Assembly: GCA_937995755.1 (NCBI GenBank)
Contig: CALKJD010000110.1
Span: 1 to 64,000, forward strand
Direction of reading: 5' to 3'
DNA length: 64,000 bases
Origin: an uncultured Saprospiraceae bacterium
GTDB taxonomy: Bacteria > Bacteroidota > Bacteroidia > Chitinophagales > Saprospiraceae
Shown: piece after piece, positions 48,944-59,782 of the stretch
Layout: each line of letters starts with the position of its first letter
How positions within the stretch are numbered: the stretch's first letter is position 1
Notes under the pieces: model-generated
The model's database searches: none
Told to the model about the DNA's origin: nothing
The model's input: the letters and a program-made list of their open reading frames with translations, nothing else
Program-made: the position numbers and the translations under genes

Positions 48944-49609
48944 CTAATCAATCCTCAGATCTTCTACATGCACCCCTGGGTGCGCGGCCTTATCAAAGGC
49001 AAATATCTTCTCGTCGTATTTTTTATTCGACTCGATGTTATCAAGACTAACTGTATATCTTGATCCATCTCTGGCAAATATGGCAATTTTTTTCATCATA
49101 TTATCCTTTCTATTAATACTAATACGCATTTTGATGTATTCTGAGTCTCTATCAAGCGGTTTGAACTCTATTTCTGTCAATTTTACACCGTTTTCTGTCT
49201 TCACATCAGTAATTGCATATATGTATTCATTTGACTCATAGATACGTAACATGTCTTTTGGAGACATGATTTCACCTTCTTCTTCGAAGTCGGCATCAGT
49301 CAATTGTACTTCTTTATTTGATTTTAAATGGACCCAAACGTTCTTGTTATTGTTATATATCTCTTGATCATCAAGACTTAAAAAGTACATTTCTCCAGCT
49401 TGAATGATTTGTCCATTTTGGATCTCAGTTTCTTGTCCAGAAAGCTTCATCTCTAAAGTGAAATCTGCTTCCATACTACTAAAGCTGTCGTACTTTTTCT
49501 TTAGCTTATCTAAAATTTTCGTGGCTTCTGGGTCGGATGTTTCTCCCACTTGAGCGTAAGTACTCATCATCAGACACATGCTAAACAATAATGTGATATA
49601 TATTTTCAT
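48944..49609 (-). CDS. LolA-like outer membrane lipoprotein carrier protein
   Basis: ATKILDKLKKKYDSFSSMEADFTLEMKLSGQETEIQNGQIIQAGEMYFLSLDDQEIYNNNKNVWVH. Confidence 0.88.
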   Translation of the reverse strand: MKIYITLLFSMCLMMSTYAQVGETSDPEATKILDKLKKKYDSFSSMEADFTLEMKLSGQETEIQNGQIIQAGEMYFLSLDDQEIYNNNKNVWVHLKSNKEVQLTDADFEEEGEIMSPKDMLRIYESNEYIYAITDVKTENGVKLTEIEFKPLDRDSEYIKMRISINRKDNMMKKIAIFARDGSRYTVSLDNIESNKKYDEKIFAFDKAAHPGVHVEDLRID

Positions 49610-49834
49610 GATTTTCTATTTTGTAGTTATATAAGTATAACCCTTATATGATTGCAAAAGTATCATTTCTCTCGGTTAAAGCCTTGTTAAATAAGAAGAA
49701 GCAAATTGGCTAAGATTGAATAGACAATGCTTTTAAGTAGTTTTTCAATGTACTTAACAAGACTAGTGGCGATTTTGATATCAATAATTGCTTTTTTTTA
49801 ATGAACTTGGACGTCACTTAAAGAAGCTTAATCA

Positions 49835-51331
49835 ATGAATCAGAATTTACAGCATATTTTAACTTTAGAGCCACTGACTCTTGCTCAAATTGGCAAAATA
49901 GTAAGTAGTAATAATAAAATTGTACTCGGTCAAGATTGTATAGATCGAGTAACTGTCAATAGAAATTACTTAGAAGCTAAAATATCTCAAGATAATAAAA
50001 CTATATATGGTATTAATACTGGATTTGGATCCCTATGTGATACTATCATACCGCAGCAGGGACTAGAAGAGCTTCAGCGTAATCTGGTGTTATCTCATTC
50101 ATGCGGAACAGGCCCTGCCATACCACAGCAAATAGCCAAAATCGTTCTATTACTTAAGATAAAGAACCTTTCTCTAGGTTGCTCAGGGGTAAGAATTTCA
50201 TTAGTTGAAAGATTGGTGAATATGTACAACGAGGACATGATTCCAGAATTATTTGAAATGGGATCGTTAGGGGCCTCTGGAGATTTAGCTCCACTAGCAC
50301 ATTTGGCAGCTACCATGTTGGGCGAAGGATATGTAAATCATAAAGGAAATAAAATATCCGCCAAAGAAGCTTTGGAGATCCTTGGAGAAGAGCCATTCAT
50401 ACTTGGTGCTAAAGAAGGCTTGGCGCTACTTAATGGGACACAGTTTAGTACTGCCTATGCACTCTATAGTGTTTTAGAGGCCAATAGATTATTATCTCTG
50501 GCGAATCATACCGCTGCAATGTCGATGGATGCCTTTATGTGTTCACTAGACCCATTGGATGAAGATATTCATCGAGTGCGTAATCAGAGAGGACAGATAG
50601 CCGTTGCTGCCGAGATAAGAGGCTTACTCGTGGGTAGTCAATTAGCTGGACATGGAAGGTATAGTGTACAAGATCCATATTCATTCAGATGTGTACCACA
50701 AGTACACGGTGCGAGTCATGATGCTATTGCCTATGCGAGTGATATAGTTGAGCGAGAGATTAATGCGGTAACAGATAATCCTAATATTTTTGATAGAGAG
50801 GATAAAATTCTTTCAGGAGGCAATTTTCATGCACAGCCCATAGCGTTAGCATTGGATTTTTTGGCGATCGCATTATCTGAGTTAGGAAGTATATCTGAGC
50901 GAAGGACTTATGTTTTTCTAGGAGCCAATAGAGAGTTGCCATCATTTTTGATAGCCGACGCTGGATTAAATAGTGGGATGATGATACTGCAGTATACGGC
51001 GGCTTCGATTGCCAGTCAAAATAAACAATTGTGTACACCAGCCTCTGTTGATTCTATCATATCATGTAATGGACAAGAAGATCACGTAAGTATGGCGGCC
51101 AATGCGGGTACAAAGTGCTATAGGGTAGTTCAGAATTTAAAATCATTGATTGCTATAGAATTGATTCTTTCCGCTCAAGCTAAAGATTTTCGAAAAGGAG
51201 TAACATCGGGTAGTGTGGTAGAGAGCATGCATGCGTCTTTTAGATCAACAGTGCCATTTATTAAGTCAGATATGTATAGCAAAGATCTGATAGTAGGTGC
51301 AGAAGCATTTGTGGAAAAGTGGAATGCGTAA
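49835..51331 (+). CDS. hutH: Histidine ammonia-lyase (MIO-type)
   Basis: MIO motif GSLGASGDLAPLAH; LQRNLVLSHSCG; GQEDHVSMAANA. Confidence 0.92.
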   Translation: MNQNLQHILTLEPLTLAQIGKIVSSNNKIVLGQDCIDRVTVNRNYLEAKISQDNKTIYGINTGFGSLCDTIIPQQGLEELQRNLVLSHSCGTGPAIPQQIAKIVLLLKIKNLSLGCSGVRISLVERLVNMYNEDMIPELFEMGSLGASGDLAPLAHLAATMLGEGYVNHKGNKISAKEALEILGEEPFILGAKEGLALLNGTQFSTAYALYSVLEANRLLSLANHTAAMSMDAFMCSLDPLDEDIHRVRNQRGQIAVAAEIRGLLVGSQLAGHGRYSVQDPYSFRCVPQVHGASHDAIAYASDIVEREINAVTDNPNIFDREDKILSGGNFHAQPIALALDFLAIALSELGSISERRTYVFLGANRELPSFLIADAGLNSGMMILQYTAASIASQNKQLCTPASVDSIISCNGQEDHVSMAANAGTKCYRVVQNLKSLIAIELILSAQAKDFRKGVTSGSVVESMHASFRSTVPFIKSDMYSKDLIVGAEAFVEKWNA

Positions 51332-52436
51332 TTGCATAATATACATATCGGTTATAATTGGTTTATTTTTTTCAGCTACTGTTTGGGGACAGAAATATAG
51401 TACCTATTATGGTGAAGTGATGGTAGGGAAAGTAGCCAAACATAGAGACGGTTTACTTTATGATGTGCCGCCTGTAAGTATGATATTTCAAGCTGGGAAA
51501 GTACTGCAGACAGATGGTTCCAAGGCTTGGCACGACTACTGGGGTTATCCTCGATTAGAGCGAAGTGTACATCTTAATTTGTTTGGCGATGCCGATGTAT
51601 TGGGTTATGCTGTTGGTGCCGCACCAGGGATAGGTTTTTATTTGCATAGAGGCGAGCAATCCGCTTTTTTGCTTCATATGGCCGCAGGTTTTGCTTATCT
51701 TTCTAAAGAATATAATCCATTAACCAATCCAAAAAATAACGCCATTGGCTCCAATTTTAATAATACGACCCAGGTCAAAGTATCTTACGAGACTCCCTTT
51801 GTAAGCGATTTGTTATTAGATATAGGGTTAGGACTTACCCATTATTCCAATGGGTTGAGCTCTAGTCCAAATAGTGGAATCAATGTAATAGGACTCCACC
51901 TAGGTCTTAAGCCGGCTATATCTAATCGCAGAATTTCAGAAAGCACTAATCTTGAGAAGCGAGAAGAAGTATTTAAGCATTGGGGCGTAAATGGATATGT
52001 GAGTTATGGAGTTGCCGAAAATGGAGTGCCTGGAGGGCCCAAGTACCCTATTAAAAATTATACACTCGGACTCTATTATCAGTCGCACCCCTTTTTGAAA
52101 TGGCATGCAGGGATGGACTATGATTACGCTTTTGGTGATTACGAATTTGCGATTAGAGATTTTCAATCTGAAGAGACTGCTATAGGTCAAGCAACTTCTA
52201 CAGCAGCGTATGCCGCATTAGAAGGGATGTTTGGTACAGTAAGCTTTAGGTATCAAATGGGATACTATTTAGATCTCCTGTACGATAAATCCGATTATGT
52301 ACCCTATTCCAAGTTCAACGTCATTTATAATATTCCATATGATTTCTATGAAGTGAAACCTTACATTGGAATACTATTAAAAACTCATGTTGCCGTAGCG
52401 GATTACGTTGCCCTACAGGTTGGTTTTGAATGGTAA
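51324..52436 (+). CDS. Acyloxyacyl hydrolase / PagL-like outer membrane protein
   Basis: Signal peptide MRNCIIYISVIIGLFFSATVWG; LGLTHYSNGLSSSPNSGINVIGLHLGLK; overlaps the hutH end by 8 bp. Confidence 0.75.
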   Translation: MRNCIIYISVIIGLFFSATVWGQKYSTYYGEVMVGKVAKHRDGLLYDVPPVSMIFQAGKVLQTDGSKAWHDYWGYPRLERSVHLNLFGDADVLGYAVGAAPGIGFYLHRGEQSAFLLHMAAGFAYLSKEYNPLTNPKNNAIGSNFNNTTQVKVSYETPFVSDLLLDIGLGLTHYSNGLSSSPNSGINVIGLHLGLKPAISNRRISESTNLEKREEVFKHWGVNGYVSYGVAENGVPGGPKYPIKNYTLGLYYQSHPFLKWHAGMDYDYAFGDYEFAIRDFQSEETAIGQATSTAAYAALEGMFGTVSFRYQMGYYLDLLYDKSDYVPYSKFNVIYNIPYDFYEVKPYIGILLKTHVAVADYVALQVGFEW

Positions 52437-52599
52437 TTATGCGTAATTTAGCACAGCATGGTATTCAGCTAGGTGGATTCACCATTGATCCTTACGCAAA
52501 TAACAGTCGTGCTAGCAAATTGAATTGCCGTTAGCATGAACGCATAGAAATGAAAACATTTGCATTTAAAAACGCAATGCAGTTTTTTTACTCTTCAGA

Positions 52600-52905
52600 T
52601 TAATCCAAATACTCTTCAAGTTTAGAGACGAGCACTTGCTTGCTTTGGCCTCCAGTATGCCTCCATTGTAATTCACCTTTGTCATAGATCATAAGTGTAG
52701 GAATACTTCTTACCTCAAGCTGCTGCGCAAGTTCTTCATTCTTGTCAATATTTATTTTTATTATCCTTACTTGATCTCCTAATTCTTCCTTTACTTCTTG
52801 GATTACAGGCATCATTGCTTTACATGGTCCGCACCAGTCAGCATAGAAATCTATCAATACTGGAAGTCCATCATCTATCAGATTGTGAAAATTAGTCTTT
52901 GCCAT
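52600..52905 (-). CDS. trxA: Thioredoxin
   Basis: VLIDFYADWCGPCKAMMPVIQEV; 101 aa. Confidence 0.95.
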   Translation of the reverse strand: MAKTNFHNLIDDGLPVLIDFYADWCGPCKAMMPVIQEVKEELGDQVRIIKINIDKNEELAQQLEVRSIPTLMIYDKGELQWRHTGGQSKQVLVSKLEEYLD

Positions 52906-52979
52906 GATATATTAATTTATTTTTGTGTCTACTTTGTTAATCGGAGCGTTTCGCTCTATTCATTGTTATAAAAGATATT

Positions 52980-53543
52980 ATGAAGAAGATAGTTCAATTA
53001 ATTTGTATTGCGTTAATAACATTATCACTTGGATGTAAGTCAGATCACAAAACTGCAACAGTTGATGGTGTTGGGAAAGTGGATATGACTAATAAGTCAG
53101 TAGATGTCAATCAGCTCTATCAGTTTTACTACAGTAATCCTCAGACTTTGGATGAAAGGCAGGAAAATGAGATTATCGATTATATCATAGATAAAGATCT
53201 AGCGCCAACAAGATCAGTCACTGGATTGTATTATCAGATCATAGAAGAGGGGACAGGCGAAAGGATCAAGCCAGGCGATCAATTAGAGGTTCATTATACT
53301 GGACGTTTCTTAGATGGTAAGGTCTTCGATAGCAGTGTAGAGAGAGGCAAGCCTTTGGGGTTCAAGTTAGGAACCCAAGGTCTTATTCAAGGATGGCTTG
53401 AAGGCTTAAGATATATGAAAGAAGGATCAAAAATGATTCTTGTTGTTCCATCTCGATTGGCTTACAAAGGACAGGGATTTAGTACGATGATTGGTCCAGA
53501 TACACCTCTGACATTTGAGATGGAAGTCATCAAGGTGAATTAG
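52980..53543 (+). CDS. FKBP-type peptidyl-prolyl isomerase lipoprotein
   Basis: GERIKPGDQLEVHYTGRFLDGKVFDSSVERGKPLGFKLGTQGLIQGWLEGL. Confidence 0.93.
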   Translation: MKKIVQLICIALITLSLGCKSDHKTATVDGVGKVDMTNKSVDVNQLYQFYYSNPQTLDERQENEIIDYIIDKDLAPTRSVTGLYYQIIEEGTGERIKPGDQLEVHYTGRFLDGKVFDSSVERGKPLGFKLGTQGLIQGWLEGLRYMKEGSKMILVVPSRLAYKGQGFSTMIGPDTPLTFEMEVIKVN

Positions 53544-53552
53544 CATATCCCA

Positions 53553-54131
53553 ATGCACATTCCGTTACAAGATGCTGAGATAATATACCTCCATGATTTT
53601 ATTTCTCATGATGAGAGTATCCATTATCTTGAAATTCTGTTGGATCAAATTGATTGGCAGCAGAACCAAATTAAGATGTTTGGTAAAGTGTATGATGAAC
53701 CTCGACTTACGGCATGGTATGGCGATCAAGGATTGAGTTATACTTACTCTGGAATTCAGCTAGAACCTAAGCCATGGACAGGAGTGCTGCAGCGGTTAAA
53801 GGAGAAAGTGAGTGAAGTCGCTAAGACTCAGTTTAACAGCGCTTTACTTAACTATTATAGAGATGGTCAAGATTCTATGGGCTATCATCAGGACAATGAG
53901 AAAGAGTTAGGAATTAATCCGACGATAGCATCGCTTACTTTTGGAGCAGAGCGTACCTTTCAACTGAAGCATATTACTGACAAATCAATTAAGCGTAAGG
54001 ATATTCCATTAAAGAGTGGATCGCTCTTAATCATGGCAGGCGCTACTCAGCATCACTGGAAGCATCAGATTCCAAAGACGAAGAAGCATGTTGGTCCAAG
54101 ATTAAATATTACGTTTAGGGTAATTCTTTAG
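53553..54131 (+). CDS. AlkB-family alpha-ketoglutarate-dependent dioxygenase
   Basis: LLNYYRDGQDSMGYHQDNEKELG...SLTFGAERTFQLKH...GSLLIMAGATQHHWKHQIPK. Confidence 0.92.
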   Translation: MHIPLQDAEIIYLHDFISHDESIHYLEILLDQIDWQQNQIKMFGKVYDEPRLTAWYGDQGLSYTYSGIQLEPKPWTGVLQRLKEKVSEVAKTQFNSALLNYYRDGQDSMGYHQDNEKELGINPTIASLTFGAERTFQLKHITDKSIKRKDIPLKSGSLLIMAGATQHHWKHQIPKTKKHVGPRLNITFRVIL

Positions 54132-54150
54132 AGTACGCTGGAGCGAATGA

Positions 54151-54636
54151 TTAATCGGTTGACTTCTTGGTTCTATCACAAGCACCATCGCATTTACCAT
54201 ATAGGTTGAGCGAATGATGAGTCACTTTAAAGTGTAATATCTCACCCATCATACTCTTAATCTGTTGGATACGAGGATCGCAAAACTCGAGTACTTTGCT
54301 GCAGTCCACACAAATCAAATGATCATGTTGCTTATAACCATATGACTTTTCGTACTGCGCCAGATTCTTTCCAAATTGATTTTTGCTTACAAGGTCACAA
54401 TTTACTAATAGCTCAAGGGTATTATACACAGTCGCACGACTTACACGATAGTTTTGATTCTTCATGTGTATGTACAAGGCCTCTGCATCGAAGTGGTCAG
54501 ATCTGCGATAGATCTCTTCCAAGATTGCATAGCGCTCTGGTGTCTTTCGATGTGAGTTAGACACTAAGTGGGAAGTAAAAATAGCTTTCACCTCTTCTAT
54601 AAGTTGCTCGTTATTTTCTATAGCCTCTTGGTTCAT
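54151..54636 (-). CDS. Fur family transcriptional regulator
   Basis: [39 protein letters not shown]-terminal CxxxC. Confidence 0.92.
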   Translation of the reverse strand: MNQEAIENNEQLIEEVKAIFTSHLVSNSHRKTPERYAILEEIYRRSDHFDAEALYIHMKNQNYRVSRATVYNTLELLVNCDLVSKNQFGKNLAQYEKSYGYKQHDHLICVDCSKVLEFCDPRIQQIKSMMGEILHFKVTHHSLNLYGKCDGACDRTKKSTD

Positions 54637-54644
54637 AATTTCAA

Positions 54645-56861
54645 TTAATTATCTGCTTTTGAGATACGACTGACAGAAGATACTCCATCCACCTTCTCCA
54701 CTGCTCTTAGAACAACGGTAAGTTGATTTGTGTTTTTCACTACTATACTTATTCTTCCTTCGAATACACCTTCTGTCCCAGCGATTGCAAATGATCTAAT
54801 ATCTATTCCTAGTTTATTAGATATTTCATTGGTCAAAGCTTGTATTACACCTACTCCGCTATCTACTCCTGTTACGAGTAAATCTACTACAAATTCTGAG
54901 GATACCGAATTACTCCATTCTGCCTTCAATATTCTATAGCCGTAGTTAGCCATCAAATGAGTTGCATTAGGGCAGTTGGTTCGGTGAATCTTGAGTCCTG
55001 TAGTCGCCGTTAGATATCCGAATATATCATCTCCTTGTACTGGGCTACAGCAGTTAGATAATGAAAATTGATAGATGTCAGCTGGTTCGCCATTAACTAA
55101 GATGTTACTCTTGTTTTCGTGTAGTTTCTTAGGTTTCTTGTCGTCGCTCGGTGATTGAGTCGCTTTTTCTACTTCACGGAGTACGAGATTGTGATCTACG
55201 ACATCAAATGCCTTGAGTTCGGCTACTCTGATATGATCGTTTGCCAGAGCAAAGTACAAGTCTGGTCTTGAGACAAATCCAAAATGCTTTACTAGCATAT
55301 CTATATTGTCGTCAAAATTAACCTTAAGATGTTTCAGCTTTCTCTGAAGGGCCTCTTTTCCTAGCTCACCTTTTTTACGGCGAACTTCTTTCATGGCGGA
55401 TCTTATTTTAGATCTTGCTTTTCCAGTCACCACCATCTTAAGCCAGTTTTCAGTAGGCTTTTGACTCTTAGTAGTGGTTACATGTACTTGGTCACCATTT
55501 TGAAGTTTGTACCCCATAGGTACCAACTTGTTATTGATTTTAATCGCAGTGGCATGATAGCCTACATCGGAGTGCACATCAAATGCAAAATCTAATGCTG
55601 TGGCTCCTTTTGGTAATATTTTCATGTCACCATTAGGCGTAAAAGCATATATTTCCTCTGCAAACAGATTACTCTTAAAGTCATTTAAGAACTCAAGCGC
55701 ACTATTATGTTGTGTGTCTAGTACCTCTCTAATATTAGAAAGCCATCTATCGTAAACGCTATGTTCATTTTTGATACCCTTGTATTTCCAGTGTGCCGCA
55801 AATCCTTTCTCGGCAATTTCATCCATTCGTTCACTTCTAATCTGGACTTCTACGAATCTACCTTTAGGTCCAATCACGGTCGTGTGAAGTGATTCATAAC
55901 CATTTCCCTTAGGTGTCGTTACCCAATCCTTAAGTCGCTCAGGTATAGGGTTATAGACGTCAGTGATAATGCTGTATACTTGCCAGCAAAAGCTTTTTTC
56001 TTTCTCTTTTGGCGTATCTACGATGATCCTTACCGCAAAAATGTCATAGATCTCATTGAATGGTATTTTCTTCGTTTTGATCTTATTATATATACTCGAT
56101 ATGGCCTTGATTCTACTTTGTGTACGATAAGGAATATCTAGTTCGTCCAGTTTTGCAGCCATTGGTTTAATGAAAGCCGCGATGTATTCTTTACGATCAG
56201 TCGCTGTCTCACTAATTTTTTGCTTTAAATCTTCATAGACATCTGGCTCATTGATTTTTAGACAGAGATCTTGAAATTCTGTTTTGATCTTATAAAGTCC
56301 AAGTCTATGAGCCAAGGGCATGTATATATAGCTAGTTTCTGCTGCTATCTTAAGTTGCTTATGTCTAGGCATTGAGCCTATAGTACGAAGGTTGTGTATC
56401 CTATCGCACATCTTGATTAATATCACCCTAACATCTTCTACTAGAGTACTCAGTACTTTTTTGAAGTTTTCTGCTTGCGGACTTTCTACGTTGTAGAGTC
56501 CATCAAGTTTGGTGAGCCCATCTACGATCTTTACTACTTTGGGATTAAATTCTCTGGCGATATCTTCTAAGGTATACTCTGTATCTTCGACTACGTCATG
56601 AAGTATAGCACAAACTACGGCTGTAGGTCCTAGGCCCATCTCTTCAAACGCGATACGAGCTACTTCGATAGGGTGGAGGATATACGGCTCCCCAGACTTC
56701 CTTCTTTGAAATCTATGACCATGTACAGCTATTTCATAAGCACGTTCTAGGTACTTATTATCGTCACCTGAGAGTTTCGGCTTTATTTTAATCATCAAAC
56801 TGTCAAATGCAGCTCTGATTTCTTCGTGCTCAACTTGTGTTAATTCTTTCGTCGCTGCCAT
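54645..56861 (-). CDS. Rel/SpoT bifunctional (p)ppGpp synthetase/hydrolase
   Basis: HD hydrolase ([22 protein letters not shown]), RelA synthetase, TGS and ACT domains; 738 aa. Confidence 0.95.
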   Translation of the reverse strand: MAATKELTQVEHEEIRAAFDSLMIKIKPKLSGDDNKYLERAYEIAVHGHRFQRRKSGEPYILHPIEVARIAFEEMGLGPTAVVCAILHDVVEDTEYTLEDIAREFNPKVVKIVDGLTKLDGLYNVESPQAENFKKVLSTLVEDVRVILIKMCDRIHNLRTIGSMPRHKQLKIAAETSYIYMPLAHRLGLYKIKTEFQDLCLKINEPDVYEDLKQKISETATDRKEYIAAFIKPMAAKLDELDIPYRTQSRIKAISSIYNKIKTKKIPFNEIYDIFAVRIIVDTPKEKEKSFCWQVYSIITDVYNPIPERLKDWVTTPKGNGYESLHTTVIGPKGRFVEVQIRSERMDEIAEKGFAAHWKYKGIKNEHSVYDRWLSNIREVLDTQHNSALEFLNDFKSNLFAEEIYAFTPNGDMKILPKGATALDFAFDVHSDVGYHATAIKINNKLVPMGYKLQNGDQVHVTTTKSQKPTENWLKMVVTGKARSKIRSAMKEVRRKKGELGKEALQRKLKHLKVNFDDNIDMLVKHFGFVSRPDLYFALANDHIRVAELKAFDVVDHNLVLREVEKATQSPSDDKKPKKLHENKSNILVNGEPADIYQFSLSNCCSPVQGDDIFGYLTATTGLKIHRTNCPNATHLMANYGYRILKAEWSNSVSSEFVVDLLVTGVDSGVGVIQALTNEISNKLGIDIRSFAIAGTEGVFEGRISIVVKNTNQLTVVLRAVEKVDGVSSVSRISKADN

Positions 56862-57054
56862 GGTTCGATAATGCTTAGAGGTATAGAATACTATTAAGTA
56901 TAATACTACAAAAATGGTTCCTCTTCGTTAAATTACATGTAGTTTAAATCGTTATGTATTAGGGATTGCTCTACTTTTTGAGGCCTAAAGTGCGATCATA
57001 ATAGTAGCTCTAAAATAATTCCTTCAAAACATGGATTATTTTGTAAAAAGATAT

Positions 57055-57062
57055 TACATTTG
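57055..57062 (+). promoter_or_regulatory. Candidate -7 box for tRNA-Leu
   Basis: TACATTTG, about 30 bp upstream of the tRNA 5' end; -33 element not clear. Confidence 0.4.
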
Positions 57063-57093
57063 CAGCGCTTTAAGAAAGATGAAGTTCTTTCAT

Positions 57094-57175
57094 GCGGGTG
57101 TGATGAAATTGGTAGACATGCTAGACTTAGGATCTAGTGCTTCACGGCGTGGGGGTTCGAGTCCCTCCACCCGCA
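57094..57175 (+). tRNA. tRNA-Leu (anticodon TAG)
   Basis: GCGGGTG...CACCCGC acceptor pairing; anticodon arm CTAGA-CTTAGGA-TCTAG; T-arm GGGGGTTCGAGTCCCTC; CCA not encoded. Confidence 0.95.
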
Positions 57176-57406
57176 CATATTTTTCAGTACTTCCATCTTT
57201 AAGATGTTTTATAAATAAATGCTTTTCTTATGCTCTTTTTGCTGGGAAAAGCATTTGTGTTTATAGACATTCTAACTTGTGAGTGAGCCCAATCAATAGT
57301 TGAATTGGGTCGAATGAAAAAATAAATTCACAACAATAATAAGGTCGCACAGTTGTTATAGACGATTAGAGCGATTCATACCAATCAGTAAATACACATA
57401 TTAGAT

Positions 57407-58798
57407 ATGAAAATTGATAGAAAAGACACAGGAAACGGAACTGGGACTATCACGATCACAGTAGAAACAGCTGACATCAAAGACAAGTACAATACAAGTC
57501 TGAAAGATTATAGCAGTAAAGCTCAGATCAAAGGATTCCGTAAGGGGAAAACTCCTGTTAACTTTATCAAAAAGATGCATGGTCACAGTATTCTAGCGGA
57601 TACGATTAATAATGTGATGCAAGCAGAATTGAATGATTACATCAAATCTGAAGAGCTAGATCTTATCGGTCAGCCGATACCATCTGAGACGGAAAAAGAT
57701 CAGATGAATCTAGATCCATTTAAATTAGAAGATATTACTTTCAACTTTGATTTTGCACAAGCACCAAAGTTAGATTTAAAATCAGGTAAAGATCTTGGTA
57801 CATATACTACATATGATGTACAGGTTCCTGACGAAATGATAGAAGAAGAGATTGCCAATGGATTAAAGAGATTGGGAACTCAAGAGGAGACGGATGAAAC
57901 AGTGATAGAAAATGACCTTGTTACTGTAATGGCCGTCGAGCTTGATGGTAAAAAGGTAAAAGAAGGTGGCCACGAGACTGAATTCTCTGTACTTGTAAAT
58001 ATGATTAAGGATGAAAAGGCTAAAAAAGCTTTTTTAGGATCTAAAAAAGGTGATTCTCTTGATTTTGATGTTTACACATTAGAAAACGGTACTACTGACG
58101 ACTATGTGGCTAAGTATCTACTAAAGTTAGATCCTGAAGAGGCTGCTAATGTGGGTAAAATGTTTAGAGGAGAAGTGACTAAAGTGATGAGAGTAACTGA
58201 GGCAGAGAAAAATGCTGAATTCTTCCAAAAGTTTACTGGTGATGAGTCGATAGATACAGAAGAGAAAGCTAAGGATGCGATCAGAGCAAATGTAAAGAAG
58301 CATTACAATAAAGAAAGCGATAACTTATTGAAAGGGAAAATCGCAAGTGATTTGATTGAGAAAAATCCAGTTGAATTTCCTGAAGTTTTCATGAAAAGAT
58401 GGATTCGCGTAGCAACTGAAAATGCTGAATCGTTGGATATAGATCAAGAGTACGATGCATATGCTAAGCAACTACAATGGACGCTTATTAAATCTCAGCT
58501 CATGGAGCAGCATAAAGTGGAGGTGTCAGAAGATGATATCAAAGCAGCGGCAAGAGAGAGAGTATTATCGTATTTTGGTGGTGGAGCTGCAGGTGTAGAT
58601 GAAGCGATGATCGAAGGAATTATACCAAGATTACTTAATGATCAGCAACAATTAAATCAAATTTATACAGGAGTTGAATTTGATAAATTGATGAATGCAT
58701 TGATGAAAGAAGTCAAAACAGATGTAAAGTCATTGAACACTGACGAGTTTAAAGGTGTTGTAGATGCTTACAACGAAGAGATGAAAGCTAAGGGGTAA
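57407..58798 (+). CDS. tig: Trigger factor
   Basis: AQIKGFRKGKTPVNFIKKMHG; 463 aa; located directly before clpP-clpX. Confidence 0.93.
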   Translation: MKIDRKDTGNGTGTITITVETADIKDKYNTSLKDYSSKAQIKGFRKGKTPVNFIKKMHGHSILADTINNVMQAELNDYIKSEELDLIGQPIPSETEKDQMNLDPFKLEDITFNFDFAQAPKLDLKSGKDLGTYTTYDVQVPDEMIEEEIANGLKRLGTQEETDETVIENDLVTVMAVELDGKKVKEGGHETEFSVLVNMIKDEKAKKAFLGSKKGDSLDFDVYTLENGTTDDYVAKYLLKLDPEEAANVGKMFRGEVTKVMRVTEAEKNAEFFQKFTGDESIDTEEKAKDAIRANVKKHYNKESDNLLKGKIASDLIEKNPVEFPEVFMKRWIRVATENAESLDIDQEYDAYAKQLQWTLIKSQLMEQHKVEVSEDDIKAAARERVLSYFGGGAAGVDEAMIEGIIPRLLNDQQQLNQIYTGVEFDKLMNALMKEVKTDVKSLNTDEFKGVVDAYNEEMKAKG

Positions 58799-58859
58799 TT
58801 TCAATTATTCTTAGTACTTTTCATTATTATTGACAGAGTTATAAAATAGAAAAGAAGAT

Positions 58860-59561
58860 ATGTTTCCAAAAGATGAATTTAGAAAGTATGCTACTAAGCA
58901 CCTCAATATGAGTGGCATGCACCTCGATAAATACATGGGGGCTACAGTACCTAATATCAATGGCTTTACACCTCAAGTAATTGAGGAGCGCCAGATGAAC
59001 GTAGCGAGTATGGATGTATTCTCAAGATTGATGATGGATAGAATCATTTTTATGGGGGTACCTGTAAATGACTATGTAGCTAATGTTATCCAAGCACAAT
59101 TGTTATTTTTAGAGTCCACAGACCCTAAGAGAGATATACAAATGTTTATTAACAGTCCTGGAGGATCTGTAATAGCAGGAATGGGTATCTATGATACAAT
59201 GCAATATGTAGCTCCGGATGTAGGGACTATTTGTACTGGTTTAGCTGCTAGTATGGGAGCTGTACTATTATGTGCAGGTGTCAAAGGTAAGCGTACATGT
59301 TTACAGCATAGTAGAGTGATGATACATCAGCCAAGTGGAGGGATGCAAGGTCAGTTTACAGATATGGAAATATCGTACAACTTGATTAAAAAGTTGAGAG
59401 ATGAATTATACGAAATCATGGCTCATCACACAGGTAAAACTTTTGATGAAATCCTTAATGATTCTATGCGTGATAACTGGATGACAGCTACAGAAGCTAG
59501 AGATTATGGATTGGTAGATGAAGTACTGGATAGAAAAAATCCAAGAAGTAAAGAAGCGTAA
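58860..59561 (+). CDS. clpP: ATP-dependent Clp protease proteolytic subunit
   Basis: INSPGGSVIAGMGIYDTMQ; GLAASMGAVLLCAGVKGKRTCLQHSRVMIHQPSGG. Confidence 0.97.
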   Translation: MFPKDEFRKYATKHLNMSGMHLDKYMGATVPNINGFTPQVIEERQMNVASMDVFSRLMMDRIIFMGVPVNDYVANVIQAQLLFLESTDPKRDIQMFINSPGGSVIAGMGIYDTMQYVAPDVGTICTGLAASMGAVLLCAGVKGKRTCLQHSRVMIHQPSGGMQGQFTDMEISYNLIKKLRDELYEIMAHHTGKTFDEILNDSMRDNWMTATEARDYGLVDEVLDRKNPRSKEA

Positions 59562-59782
59562 TTAAGTTTCAACTTCGATAAAAAATGCATATGATGCAAT
59601 TGTCTTTTTCAATGGGAACGATGATAGTGTCATATGCATTTCTATTATAGCTATGGTTAAGTAATGCCAGTATGTTTTCAAGCATAGAGGTTATGTCTAC
59701 TATAGAGTTGAAGGTCTTGTCGTAGTATTTATTATGGCAATATAAATTTGGGACCAATTAGTGTTATTAAAAACAGTCTGAT

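Noticed and set aside
57031-57282. 83-aa ORF
   Set aside because: Overlaps the tRNA-Leu gene; spurious.
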